Counted from the stretch's first letter, positions 25,542 to 33,833 are shown. The stretch is DNA of 64,000 nt from Bacillota bacterium (GCA_019422105.1 JAHZDZ010000001.1:460316-524315); one strand, 5' to 3'. Translations and numbers: made by a program. Notes: generated from the sequence alone by a model not told the origin.

Positions 25542-25570
25542 ATAAAAAGCGGCAGTTATCCGCCGCTTTC
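25542..25570 (-). terminator. Terminator downstream of the phosphofructokinase gene
   Basis: AAAGCGGC...GCCGCTTTTTAT on the minus strand, about 155 bases after the stop. Confidence 0.8.
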
Positions 25571-25724
25571 ATCTGGTCTGTTTTCAAACCTTGGGCTTTG
25601 CCCAAACCCACTCACTTTTTGTAAAAAGTGAGACAAAAAAATACACTTAAATATGCGTTTTTGGGGTTAAGGGTGAAACCCTTGCTAATTTTAGGGACAG
25701 AGTCCTTAAGAAACAATGGCTCTC
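25571..25724. repeat. Hairpin-rich REP-like intergenic stretch
   Basis: TTGGGC-TTT-GCCCAA (25591-25605), CTCACTTTTT-GT-AAAAAGTGAG (25611-25632) and a GGGACAGAGTCC-type word that resembles one near 19040. No gene seen. Confidence 0.5.
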
Positions 25725-26855
25725 TCAGCCCTCCGCCGTCGCACCTCTGGTCGCAGGCTTATCGCCGAAGGAAACGCCCAAATCACGGGCAACCTTTACA
25801 AGCTCACTGTCAGGATCCACAAGCTTATTCTGACCAATTACGTCCTCCAAAGAGACGTCTCCTATCTCCCCGCCCTTCAGTCTCACCATTCGTCCGAATT
25901 TTTCTTCATGAATAAGCCTTGCCGCCGCAGATCCATATCTGGCGGAAAGTATCCTGTCATAAGGGGATGTCTCCCCGCCTCTTTGGGTGTGTCCCAAGAC
26001 AACGGGACGAATCTCATGCTCCTCTCCAATGAGCTGTTCCAATTGGTAGGTCAGCTTATTGGCTATACCGCCCAGTCGGATAGGGTCGGGGCTGTCCGAC
26101 ACAATTTTGCCCACCGTCACCTCACCGCCGAGCTCCTTCGCCCCCTCGGAAACCACGATAATGGTAAAAAGCTTTCCTCTCCTGTCCCTTCCCTTTATCT
26201 TGGAGACAATGTTATCCAATGTGTACGGTATTTCGGGAATCAGTATGACGTCGGCAGAACCGGCAATGCCGCCGTGAAGGGCAATCCAGCCTGCATTCCT
26301 GCCCATTACCTCCACAACAATCACCCTGTGGTGGCTTTCCGCTGTGGTGTGAAGCCTTCCCAGCGCCTCCGTCACAATATTAACCGCTGTATTAAATCCG
26401 AAGGTAACGTCTGTCGCCATCAAATCATTGTCTATTGTCTTTGGTACACCGATGACATTAACGCCCTTTCTGGCAAAATCTCTGGCGCTTGTCAGAGTTC
26501 CGTCGCCGCCCAAAACCACAAGCACGTCAACGCCCTCTTTCCTCATATTCTCCACTGCCACATCAGAAACATCCTTTTTCACCTTGACGCCGTTTTCCAC
26601 TACCGTATAGTCAAAAAGATTATCCTTGTTGGAGCTGTAGAGCATGGAACCTCCCTTGTGTAATATACCGGTGGTATTTTCAAGGGTCAGAGGCATAAAA
26701 TCGTTGTTATAAAGTCCCCTGTAACCAAATTTGTAGCCTATTACGTCATAACCGTATTTCAGTATACAGGTTTTTGTCAATGTGTAAATAACCGCATTCA
26801 GGCCGGGAGCATCCCCTCCGCCAGTCAGCACGCCGATTCTCTTCTTTTTATCCAT
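25725..26855 (-). CDS. pfkA: 6-phosphofructokinase (phosphoryl donor uncertain)
   Basis: 376 residues, longer than the about 320 of classical ATP-PFK and closer to the group III PFK family. It phosphorylates fructose 6-phosphate to the 1,6-bisphosphate. N-terminal GVLTGGGDAPGLNAV is the nucleotide loop, LGGDGTLTSA carries Gly at the position that is Asp in strict PPi enzymes, while PKTIDND has Lys where classical ATP enzymes have Gly. That mixed signature does not settle ATP versus pyrophosphate. MGRNAGWIAL and GHTQRGGETSPYDR complete the active site. GGAGGGA lies 6-7 bases before the ATG. Monocistronic, with its own promoter and terminator. Confidence 0.92.
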   Translation of the reverse strand: MDKKKRIGVLTGGGDAPGLNAVIYTLTKTCILKYGYDVIGYKFGYRGLYNNDFMPLTLENTTGILHKGGSMLYSSNKDNLFDYTVVENGVKVKKDVSDVAVENMRKEGVDVLVVLGGDGTLTSARDFARKGVNVIGVPKTIDNDLMATDVTFGFNTAVNIVTEALGRLHTTAESHHRVIVVEVMGRNAGWIALHGGIAGSADVILIPEIPYTLDNIVSKIKGRDRRGKLFTIIVVSEGAKELGGEVTVGKIVSDSPDPIRLGGIANKLTYQLEQLIGEEHEIRPVVLGHTQRGGETSPYDRILSARYGSAAARLIHEEKFGRMVRLKGGEIGDVSLEDVIGQNKLVDPDSELVKVARDLGVSFGDKPATRGATAEG

Positions 26856-26910
26856 TGTCCATCCCTCCAGAAATGAAAGCTTCCTTCACAAACTTTTTCC
26901 TTATGTTTCT

Positions 26911-26939
26911 ATTATTATACAGAGACGGGTCAATGTCAA
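26911..26939 (-). promoter_or_regulatory. Promoter of the phosphofructokinase gene
   Basis: Minus strand TTGACA, 17-base spacer, AATAAT, about 55 bases upstream of the start. Confidence 0.65.
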
Positions 26940-27242
26940 ACAAAAAGTTTACCAATTAAACTAACGAGAAAAACTGCATAGTATTTCGTAGAAACATCCA
27001 AAAATTTTCATACTTTTTTATTGGTACGCCGGCGCGGTATCCGCGGTTTCTGTCCTGTTCTGCCATAAAAATATTGTTTTTATTTTATCAATCAAAAAAT
27101 GACTTGTTTCCATGAAAAGAAAGTCAGGACATTTTTTATAGCTGCTGCAATAAAAACAGAATGATGAAAACATCACCCAAAATTTTTTCAAAAACTGATA
27201 GGTTCAAACAAAGCTCATTGTTTTTTACAACTCTAAAGGAAT
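26940..27242. other. AT-rich gap without recognised gene
   Basis: Only poly-A/T runs are seen. No ORF with a ribosome binding site, and no clear terminator for the hydrolase gene was found. Confidence 0.5.
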
Positions 27243-27845
27243 TCAGCCCATTACCTTCTTCATCCAGTTATCTAAAAAAGCAAGCTGTTCCTGTGTATGA
27301 AACCAGTGCTCACCATTTTCCATTATAGTAAGACCGGCATTATGACTTTCAACAAAACTGTTTACTGCTTGACGGGAGGTAAGATTATCCTCTCCCGCAT
27401 ATAAAACTTCTGTGGGTATCTTCCATGCTATAGGGTTTTCCCGTACAAAGCAAAGAAACTTCCACGATAATGTTTCCCCAAAATCTGTAGGGATTTCCCC
27501 TTTTTCACGCAATTCCTTCTCTGATACATGTGCCCAGCCCATCATATCCAGTATCAGCCTTTCCATATCAAGAACAGGCGATATAAAGAAAGCTTTTTCA
27601 ATAGGGCAAGACTGTAATGTGTGCATTGCAAAATACGCTCCTATACTGTTTGCAATCACATAGATACTTTTATATTTCTTATGCAGCTTATCATAGGCGG
27701 ACTGAATTTGGGGCTGCACAATCCAGGGAAGATAGTCGTCATAGTCAACTCCCATAATATCAAAACCCAAACAATTTTTCTGATACCGCTCGGCCTCCAA
27801 ATGGCTTCCGCCTTTACCATGAATATATAAAATTGCTTTTTTCAA
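27243..27845 (-). CDS. Alpha/beta hydrolase
   Basis: 200 residues starting at a TTG (27845) with AGGGGTG 5 bases upstream; the nearby ATG is out of frame and stops at once. Small single-domain hydrolase: YIHGKGGS (oxyanion loop), nucleophile in ANSIGAYFA (the G-x-S-x-G elbow with Ala at the first position), acid in LYAGEDNLTS and base in GEHWFHT. There is no signal peptide, so it is cytoplasmic. The substrate is unknown; it resembles YqiA/RBBP9-like esterases. Not clearly in an operon with its neighbours. Confidence 0.82.
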   Translation of the reverse strand: MKKAILYIHGKGGSHLEAERYQKNCLGFDIMGVDYDDYLPWIVQPQIQSAYDKLHKKYKSIYVIANSIGAYFAMHTLQSCPIEKAFFISPVLDMERLILDMMGWAHVSEKELREKGEIPTDFGETLSWKFLCFVRENPIAWKIPTEVLYAGEDNLTSRQAVNSFVESHNAGLTIMENGEHWFHTQEQLAFLDNWMKKVMG

Positions 27846-27921
27846 ACCATCACCCCTGCAAAATTCAAACTGCTAAGATTCCTTATTCGCATAAGGCAAA
27901 AGAAAAACAGGTTCGGCACAT

Positions 27922-29094
27922 CTACCCCTCTTTTATCTCTCCCGCTTTCGTCAGCGCCATTTTGGAAACACCCGGCCCTATGATTTCATAGATGAAGGTT
28001 CCACACAGCACCACGGCCCTGATAACCGTTGCATATTCCATGGGAAGCACCTCCTGGGCCAGCAGAGAAAGACCAATGGCAACACCGGCCTGTGGAATAA
28101 GCGTCCATCCCAGGTATTTTTTAATTCCCGTATCCGCATTCATAATATGGGCGGCAAATTTCGTGCCGATAACCTTTCCCGCAACCCTGGCAATGACATA
28201 GGCCACACCCACTACACCGATAGTTGGTATCACCGTCACATTTAATTCCGCTCCGCTGATGACAAAAAACATCATCAGGATAGGCGGCGTCATGGAATCC
28301 GCCAAATCCATCACCTTTTCCGCACCTGTTTTCAGATTGATAAGAGCCGCTCCCAGTGCCATGCACACCAAAAGAGAGGATCCCCCAATCATATCCGCAG
28401 CTGATACAGCCAGAAATACAAATATAATAATAAGGCTCAGACGGTTTGAGTCCTTTTTCCAAAACCGCAGTACAAAGGTAAACAAAACACCCAGAACCGC
28501 ACCGGCAAAAAGAGAGACAAATACCTCTATAAAAGGCTCCAATATGGAGGTCATCACATTCGCAGTGGCTGAGGTAAATACCTTCGCCGCCGTCACCGCA
28601 AAACCAAAGCCGACAAGAGCGACCGCATCATCCAGCGCCACAACGCTCAGCAGGGTTTCCGTCACAGGCCCCTTCGCGTTATACTGCTTGATTACCATAA
28701 TCGTCGCCGCCGGCGCCGTGGCAGAGGCAATGGCTCCCATGACAATGGCAAAGGGAAAATCATAGCCAACCGCAAGCATGGCAATTGTAACAACAATAAT
28801 CGCGCCCACACCTTCACAAATGGCAATGACAATAGGCGTCATACCGACTCTTCTGAAATAGCTTGATTTGAATTCGCCTCCTATGGAAAAGGCGATGAAC
28901 CCCAATGCCATATCAGAGACAATTTCCATGCTGCCCACAAAGTCGGCAGGCAGTATTTTCAGTATATAAGGCCCCATTATCAGGCCGCCCAGCAGATAAC
29001 CGGTTACATTCGGCAATTTGATAAATTTGACTAATCTTCCAAAAACCAGCCCTGTCATTAAAACGATTGCAATCTGAAACAATAAATTATTCAT
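27922..29094 (-). CDS. Cation/proton antiporter (CPA2 family)
   Basis: 390 residues with about 12 hydrophobic helices. It starts LLFQIAIVLMTGLVFGRL, has LPNVTGYLLGGLIMGP in helix 2, and the paired Asp in VVALDDAVALVG that CPA2 antiporters (NapA/Kef type) use for ion coupling. There is no C-terminal TrkA-N domain. The ATG has no ribosome binding site but overlaps the last codons of the upstream PII-like gene (29087-29094), so translation is coupled. Ion (Na+ or K+) not predictable. Confidence 0.87.
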   Translation of the reverse strand: MNNLLFQIAIVLMTGLVFGRLVKFIKLPNVTGYLLGGLIMGPYILKILPADFVGSMEIVSDMALGFIAFSIGGEFKSSYFRRVGMTPIVIAICEGVGAIIVVTIAMLAVGYDFPFAIVMGAIASATAPAATIMVIKQYNAKGPVTETLLSVVALDDAVALVGFGFAVTAAKVFTSATANVMTSILEPFIEVFVSLFAGAVLGVLFTFVLRFWKKDSNRLSLIIIFVFLAVSAADMIGGSSLLVCMALGAALINLKTGAEKVMDLADSMTPPILMMFFVISGAELNVTVIPTIGVVGVAYVIARVAGKVIGTKFAAHIMNADTGIKKYLGWTLIPQAGVAIGLSLLAQEVLPMEYATVIRAVVLCGTFIYEIIGPGVSKMALTKAGEIKEG

Positions 29095-29434
29095 GGTAGG
29101 TATATCCTATTCCTGTTGCAAAATCAATGGGCACCGTAAAGACAATTCCAGTGTCAGGGTTTGTCAGGCTTCCCGCCACGCTCTCAATAATTTCCAGAGC
29201 CTTCGGCACCTTTTCTTTTTTCAGCACAATCAGTATTGTTTTGTTTTCCGCCCTCTGCGGATCTATTAGCTGCCGCAGCGAAATCAAAAAGGGAATATCC
29301 TCCTTGATGCTTGCCAGCTCATGGGCCATTCCGGTGCTGGAGAGAATGGTACCTCCCATTTTCTGCTCAGAGAGCTTTTCAAGCAGTTTGTCCAACACAT
29401 CCAGCTTATTCAGTATCAATACCAGTAATCTCAT
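29087..29434 (-). CDS. PII-like regulator coupled to the antiporter
   Basis: 115 residues from the ATG at 29434, with AAAGGAGG 7 bases upstream; the frame extends 28 codons further up without a site. The first half (MRLLVLILNKLDVLDKLLEKL) fits the first beta-alpha unit of a PII/GlnB-like fold, and the end (TGIVFTVPIDFATGIGY) resembles the PII C-terminal strand G.IFV.PV. The middle T-loop region differs from classical GlnB (no uridylylation Tyr seen), so this is a PII-like rather than a nitrogen PII protein. The 8-base overlap with the antiporter gene suggests it senses a small ligand and gates the transporter, as PII-like SbtB does for SbtA. Confidence 0.6.
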   Translation of the reverse strand: MRLLVLILNKLDVLDKLLEKLSEQKMGGTILSSTGMAHELASIKEDIPFLISLRQLIDPQRAENKTILIVLKKEKVPKALEIIESVAGSLTNPDTGIVFTVPIDFATGIGYTYHE

Positions 29435-29899
29435 TAAATCCCTCCTTTGCTTTTTAGAGACAGTCAAATTTATTCCTTGCGCCATCTTTATTAAATACAA
29501 ATAAAGGGCTAAAATCAAGGAGAAATATATACCAAAATAAGGATGCCATCATAGCTATTTTTGCCGTCAATACAAAAAACAAAATCACAAAAACAGTTTA
29601 TCCGCTAAAACAACCGACTTTGCGGCTATTGAACGTTGTTCATCCCCGCGCCTTTTTCTGAGTTCTGACCGAAGCCCCGCTTGCTCTTTCGGGAAAGTCT
29701 AATGAAGTTTATTATTACGATTTTTAAAAGCAATGGGACAGAGCACCATCTGATTTCCCTCACACATTTTCGGAAGCAACAAGAACATTTCGCAAAACAG
29801 CTTGTCCAAAAACGTTCCGTTTACAGCTGCTTTTCGGTTATTCTGATTTATCGGAATAACCCTCTACTCATCCCCTCATAAAAGGCAATATTCCAGGGT
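29435..29899. other. Gap without recognised gene
   Basis: About 465 bases between the zinc-ribbon gene and the PII-like gene. Frames here are short and lack ribosome binding sites. Confidence 0.5.
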
Positions 29900-30124
29900 T
29901 TATCTCTCCCTTATATCCTTATCAGCATAATCTACTACTATCTTTTTGCACGCCTTGCAGATACTTGCCGGAAACAGGAAGTCCTTCACCATATTGTTTT
30001 CCAACAATACTTCTCCCTCCTTCGGCAAAAGGGAAAACTTGTGCCTTTTCTTCACCCAGGCTACCCTGTCCGCTCCCTGTAAAAAGCCCTCCTCCATTTC
30101 CCCTCCGCAGTAAGGGCATTTCAT
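29900..30124 (-). CDS. Small zinc-ribbon protein
   Basis: 74 residues beginning MKCPYCGGEMEEG and closing SICKACKKIVVDY: two Cys pairs that form a zinc ribbon around a short beta region (VAWVKKRHKF). It resembles the widespread clostridial PF20097-type proteins of unknown function. GGGGGA lies just upstream of the ATG. It stands alone after the hpf terminator. Confidence 0.75.
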   Translation of the reverse strand: MKCPYCGGEMEEGFLQGADRVAWVKKRHKFSLLPKEGEVLLENNMVKDFLFPASICKACKKIVVDYADKDIRER

Positions 30125-30166
30125 CGTACATTCCCCCTCAAAAATTCTTATGGCTCTTCCTTTCTA

Positions 30167-30193
30167 TAAAAAAAGCCGGCAAACTGCCGGCTT
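30167..30193 (-). terminator. Terminator after hpf
   Basis: GCCGGCA-GTT-TGCCGGC followed by a run of seven or more T on the minus strand, 10 bases past the hpf stop. Confidence 0.9.
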
Positions 30194-30203
30194 CAGCGCG
30201 ATT

Positions 30204-30746
30204 TTAATATTCCGGTTCAATCAGGCCAAAGGAACCGTCTTTTCTCTTATAAACCACATTGATAGTATCGTTCTCACTATTTCTGAAAACAAAGAAGCCA
30301 TGTCCCAAAAGCTCCATCTGCATCACGGCCTCCTCTGCATCCATAGGTCTGAGCTCAAAGTGCTTGTTGCGCTCTATCTTATACACAGGCTCATCGTCAA
30401 GCTGTGTCTCATCCACCTTGATTGACTCGTACTCCTCCTTAAAGCTTACATTCTGGCGTACCTTCGTGCGGAGGCGTTTTTTATGCTTCACAATCTGCTT
30501 CTCTACAATATCCACTACCTTGTCAACAGCGGCCATCATATCCTCTTCCGCCGCTTCCGCCCTCAGCATCCTTTTATTAACAGGGATTGTCACCTCGATT
30601 TTCGTTGTCAGTTTCTGGGCAGTTAAAGTAATCACCGCCTCTGCGTCATCCGGGAAAAGTTTTTTCACTCTGTCCAGTTTAGCTGCTATCTTTTCTTTTG
30701 TCCTTTCACCGATCTCCATGTTCCTTCCAATGATGTTGTAACGCAT
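30204..30746 (-). CDS. hpf: Long-form ribosome hibernation promoting factor
   Basis: 180 residues from the ATG at 30746 (MRYNIIGRNMEIG), with GGGAG 8 bases upstream; a GTG two codons before is less likely. The N-terminal S30AE/YfiA domain (about 1-100) blocks the decoding centre. The C-terminal domain (DEPVYKIERNKHFELRPMDAEEAVMQMELLGHGFFVFRN) dimerises ribosomes into 100S particles in stationary phase. Length and both domains fit long HPF of Firmicutes. The upstream region toward 30.8 kb holds a CCGCAG-TAT-CTGCGG hairpin, then the DnaA-box cluster. Confidence 0.95.
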   Translation of the reverse strand: MRYNIIGRNMEIGERTKEKIAAKLDRVKKLFPDDAEAVITLTAQKLTTKIEVTIPVNKRMLRAEAAEEDMMAAVDKVVDIVEKQIVKHKKRLRTKVRQNVSFKEEYESIKVDETQLDDEPVYKIERNKHFELRPMDAEEAVMQMELLGHGFFVFRNSENDTINVVYKRKDGSFGLIEPEY

Positions 30747-30978
30747 AAGCACAACTCCCTTCGTAAGCCCTATGGCTTATTTTTTGTCAGGCCGCAGATA
30801 CTGCGGCGATGTAAAAATGTAAATAAACAATAAATCAATCCGCAGATTCATTTACTGTATTTGCCCTAATCACTTTCTATAAAATATATATTCTGTAAAG
30901 TTTTAAGGATTCCTTCTTCTTTTCCGCAAAAGTTTTCCATAGGGAACATTCCCCCATCTCCCTGAACCCATTTCTCTT

Positions 30979-31221
30979 TTATCCACAGTCATTGTGCACA
31001 TAAAAATATTTTCAGTTTACAGAATATGTTTCTATCCGTCATGAAATTATTTACAAAAAAAATCCTGTCCCTTCCAAACCCTGTAAAACCAAGGCTCGTA
31101 CAAAATCTGTGGATAACCCATGTTTTATCCCCTCAAAAACACAGAAATCACCATTATTTCTGTGGATAATGTGTATAACTCTGTGCATAACCATAAAATA
31201 AGGCTTTTTCCATGTGAATAA
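30979..31221. other. Cluster of DnaA-box-like 9-mers
   Basis: TTATCCACA at 30979-30987, its reverse complement TGTGGATAA at 31108-31116 and 31161-31169, then near matches TGTGTATAA (31170-31178), TGTGCATAA (31182-31190) and TGTGAATAA (31213-31221). Three match the E. coli/B. subtilis R-box perfectly and the others differ by one base. Four sit within 61 bp and are followed by about 220 bp of AT-rich DNA. dnaA, dnaN and rpmH are not in the window. Confidence 0.7.
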
Positions 31222-31445
31222 ACTGTTTTTAACTTGTCAGAACATTCACAGCCTTTTAACTGCTTTTGTCATTATGTTTACATAATATTTGTACTTTTAT
31301 GGAAACAGGCCGTTTTTTTGTTCAACATTGTTTAAAAAAAGTACCATTTTTATCCATTATTACCCTCTCATACCCGTTTAAGCCGCAAAATAACACAAGT
31401 TCAGCTCTATTATACGTAAAAATAGTATAAAAAGACTTCTAAAGA
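31222..31445. other. AT-rich stretch beside the DnaA boxes
   Basis: A and T runs (for example GTTTAAAAAAAGTACC) and no ORF. It could be an unwinding region if the boxes form an origin; otherwise nothing is seen. Confidence 0.4.
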
Positions 31446-31478
31446 AAAAGGCATAAGGGTTTTGTTCCCCTATGCCGT
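31446..31478 (-). terminator. Terminator after the macrodomain gene
   Basis: GGCATAGGGG...CCCTTATGCC then TTTTTCTTT on the minus strand, just past the stop at 31490. Confidence 0.8.
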
Positions 31479-31489
31479 AAGTATTTCCC

Positions 31490-32017
31490 TTATTCCGCCT
31501 TTTCATCCGCAATCTGCTCATATGCGTTTTTATATGCCTGTAATGAAGCTGTATCAAAACAAACCATCTGTACCTTTTCTATTGATTTATTCCCCTTCAG
31601 AAAGCGAGAAATCTCCTCCAAAGCTATTTTTGCGGCTCTCTCCACAGGAAAACGGTACACTCCCGTGCTGATAGAGGGGAAAGAAATGGTCTTAATGCCA
31701 TTTTCCACAGCCAATTGAAGACAGCTTCTGTAGCAGCTTCTCAAAAGCGCATCCTCTCCCTTGTCGCCGCCCCGCCAGATTGGCCCCGGCGTATGAATAA
31801 CATATTTTGCGCTGAGCTTATAGCCTGCCGTAATTTTTGCTTCCCCACACTTACATCCGCCAAGCTTCTCACATTCCTGTAAAAGCTCCTTCCCCGCGGC
31901 TCTGTGTATCGCTCCATCCACACCGCCGCCGCCTAAAAGCGACGTATTGGCCGCATTGACTATTGCATCTGTCTTTGCCCTTACAATATCACCCTTAACA
32001 ATGAAAATCCTATCCAT
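31490..32017 (-). CDS. Macrodomain protein (ADP-ribose binding / O-acetyl-ADP-ribose deacetylase-like)
   Basis: 175 residues from the ATG at 32017 (MDRIFIVKGDIVRAKTDAIVNAAN), with GGGGGAG 6 bases upstream; the ATG 9 codons earlier has no site. A single macrodomain: GDIVRAKTDAIVNAANTSLLGGGGVDGAIHRAAG contains the conserved Asn-Ala-Ala-Asn and the glycine-rich ADP-ribose loop, and FPSISTGVYRFP is the second phosphate loop. YmdB-type enzymes remove acetyl from O-acetyl-ADP-ribose or reverse ADP-ribosylation. No sirtuin or lipoate-linked gene is adjacent, so the substrate is not indicated by context. Confidence 0.92.
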   Translation of the reverse strand: MDRIFIVKGDIVRAKTDAIVNAANTSLLGGGGVDGAIHRAAGKELLQECEKLGGCKCGEAKITAGYKLSAKYVIHTPGPIWRGGDKGEDALLRSCYRSCLQLAVENGIKTISFPSISTGVYRFPVERAAKIALEEISRFLKGNKSIEKVQMVCFDTASLQAYKNAYEQIADEKAE

Positions 32018-32217
32018 ACTCGTCTCCCCCTCATCACATATCATCCCAAAGGCGTATGAAAAAAACAGCTGTAATGGTACGCATTTCCATTGTGAAAATA
32101 CGGTATTGCTTTTAGGCTTATTTTATATCTTTTTACTCAAAAGGTAAACCGTTAAAACAGGGTAAAATAAAAAATAATTCATAAAAAACCGCTCCTTTAA
32201 CAGTTTAAAGTGCCATA

Positions 32218-32242
32218 AATTTAAAGTGTTACACTTTAAATT
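32218..32242. promoter_or_regulatory. Perfect 12-bp-arm palindrome upstream of the ABC importer
   Basis: AATTTAAAGTGT-T-ACACTTTAAATT, 11 bases before the -35 box. A half site (GTTTAAAGTGC) lies at about 32201-32211. Looks like a binding site for a dimeric regulator. Confidence 0.65.
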
Positions 32243-32253
32243 GTTAAATTCCA

Positions 32254-32282
32254 TTGACAACAAAATTGTTGTGCTCTAAAAT
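32254..32282 (+). promoter_or_regulatory. Promoter of the ABC substrate-binding protein gene
   Basis: TTGACA (32254-32259), 17-base spacer, TAAAAT (32277-32282). The spacer region holds a second dyad, ACAACAA-AA-TTGTTGT, overlapping the -35 box. Confidence 0.75.
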
Positions 32283-32335
32283 AAATAACATTATGAAGTA
32301 AATAAAATTGATTCAATACTATGGGGGGATTTTCA

Positions 32336-33376
32336 ATGAAAAAATCAATAAAGGCAGTCCTTTCTCTTGCGTTGGCCTTTTCCTTGGCAACAGGTTTAAG
32401 CGCCTGCAGCAAAAAAGAGGAAGCACCTGCTTCAAACACAAACCAGGAAGAAAAACAGTCAGACGGCAGCGGAGAAAAAACAACCTTCAATATCGGCGTT
32501 GTACAGCTGGCAGAGCACGCTGCTCTTTCGAGCGCCAATGAAGGCTTTATGGCTGCATTAAACGAAAACGGCTTTGGCCCTGACAGAGTTACCGTAGACT
32601 ATCAAAATGCACAGGGCGACCAGTCAAATTTGAAAACGATCAGCGAGCGCTTTGTCCAAAATGAGGTGGATTTAATACTGGCTATCGCAACACCGGCAGC
32701 ACAGTCCGTAGCAAATGAAACAAGCGACATACCAATCCTTATTACAGCCGTTACCGATCCTGCCGAGTCCCAATTGGTAAACTCCAATGAAAATCCGGGC
32801 ACAAATGTTTCCGGCACCAGTGATTTGACGCCTGTAAAGGAACAGTTTGACCTGATGAAAAAAATATTGCCCGAGGCAAAAACCGTAGGCATCCTCTATA
32901 ATTCCAGCGAGGCCAATTCAGAAATACAGGCAAAAATCGCAGAGGAGTATGCTGAAGAGCTTAACTTAAACTATGAGCTTGCAACCGTGACAGGCACAAA
33001 CGATATTACGCAGGCCGTTCAGTCTGTTATCGGCAAAATCGACGTTTTGTATATCCCGACGGATAACACCATTGCTTCCGCCATTGCAACCGTATCCTCC
33101 ATTGCCAATGAAAACAAGGTACCTACCATTGTGGGCGAGGCTGCTTTAGTGGAGGGCGGCGGACTTGCCACTATCGGTATCGACTACTATGATTTAGGTT
33201 ACCAGACAGGTATGATGGCAATAGACGTTATGAACGGCGCCGACATCGCCACCATGCCCATACAGTATGTTGCAAGCCCCAAAATTTGTGTAAACCTTGA
33301 CACTGCAAAAGAAATCGGTATTACAATACCACAGGATATTATTGATGCGGCCGATAAGGTCATCGAAACAAAATAA
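32336..33376 (+). CDS. ABC importer substrate-binding lipoprotein (PF04392 type)
   Basis: 346 residues from the ATG at 32336 (GGGGGGA 5-6 bases upstream); an ATG five codons earlier overlaps that site. Type II signal peptide with lipobox LSAC, Cys24, then a charged KKEEAPASNTNQEEK linker. The mature part is a periplasmic-binding-protein fold related to the TrpX/PF04392 group (FNIGVVQLAEHAALSSANEGF ... IPILITAVTDPAESQLV ... KTVGILYNSSEANS ... VLYIPTDNTIASA). It likely delivers a small ligand, possibly an aromatic amino acid by family analogy, to the permease and ATPase encoded about 0.46 kb downstream. Confidence 0.88.
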   Translation: MKKSIKAVLSLALAFSLATGLSACSKKEEAPASNTNQEEKQSDGSGEKTTFNIGVVQLAEHAALSSANEGFMAALNENGFGPDRVTVDYQNAQGDQSNLKTISERFVQNEVDLILAIATPAAQSVANETSDIPILITAVTDPAESQLVNSNENPGTNVSGTSDLTPVKEQFDLMKKILPEAKTVGILYNSSEANSEIQAKIAEEYAEELNLNYELATVTGTNDITQAVQSVIGKIDVLYIPTDNTIASAIATVSSIANENKVPTIVGEAALVEGGGLATIGIDYYDLGYQTGMMAIDVMNGADIATMPIQYVASPKICVNLDTAKEIGITIPQDIIDAADKVIETK

Positions 33377-33737
33377 ATCAATTATTTTTCAGCAGCACTT
33401 TTTATTGCACAGCAATAAAAACGGAATCATGTAAAAAGAAAGGGCGATAAATCTATTTTAGCCAATAAACAACAGGGGTTCGGGGGCGTAGCCCTAAGTG
33501 GAATCCGCAAAACAAAGCAAACCGGAAGTGTATACTCCGGCGGCGAAGCCGTTCCCGTAGGGAATTTGTGAGCAGAGAACCGCAAAGAAAAATGCGGCGG
33601 CCAAAGGCCGTTTCCCCGAAGGGGAAATTCTTGACAGGCCGGGGCTTTGCCCGTTTGAGGAAAAGAGGAAGTTTCAGGGCTTTTCATTGTTTTTGAAAAG
33701 CCGATGGAACGAATCTCTTTATTCCTCTGACGAATTC
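33377..33737. repeat. Hairpin-rich REP-like element between importer genes
   Basis: A run of short palindromes: TTCCCGTAGGGAA, GCGGCCAAAGGCCG and TTTCCCC-GAA-GGGGAAA, plus a GGGGTTCGGGGGCGTAGCCC segment. A minus-strand frame of 86 codons (33427-33687) is proline/serine-rich with no ribosome binding site and is not considered a gene. Confidence 0.55.
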
Positions 33738-33762
33738 AAAAAAGTCCCAGAGGGACTTTTTT
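33738..33762 (+). terminator. Terminator 1 between binding protein and permease
   Basis: AAAAAAGTCCC-AGA-GGGACTTTTTT. Symmetric, works on both strands. Confidence 0.85.
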
Positions 33763-33772
33763 GACATGCTGA

Positions 33773-33795
33773 GGGCGATAGAATATCGCCCTTTT
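33773..33795 (+). terminator. Terminator 2 before the permease
   Basis: GGGCGATA-GAA-TATCGCCC followed by TTTT. It ends 38 bases before the permease start. Confidence 0.7.
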
Positions 33796-33833
33796 GTCGC
33801 AATGATAAACTATCATAAGAACAGGTGAATAAA

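Noticed and set aside
30979..31445. Canonical Firmicutes oriC
   Set aside because: The usual dnaA, dnaN and rpmH neighbours are absent, so I list it only as a DnaA-box cluster with an open question.
33427..33687. Minus-strand frame of 86 codons between importer genes
   Set aside because: Proline/serine-rich translation of a hairpin array, no ribosome binding site, no domain.
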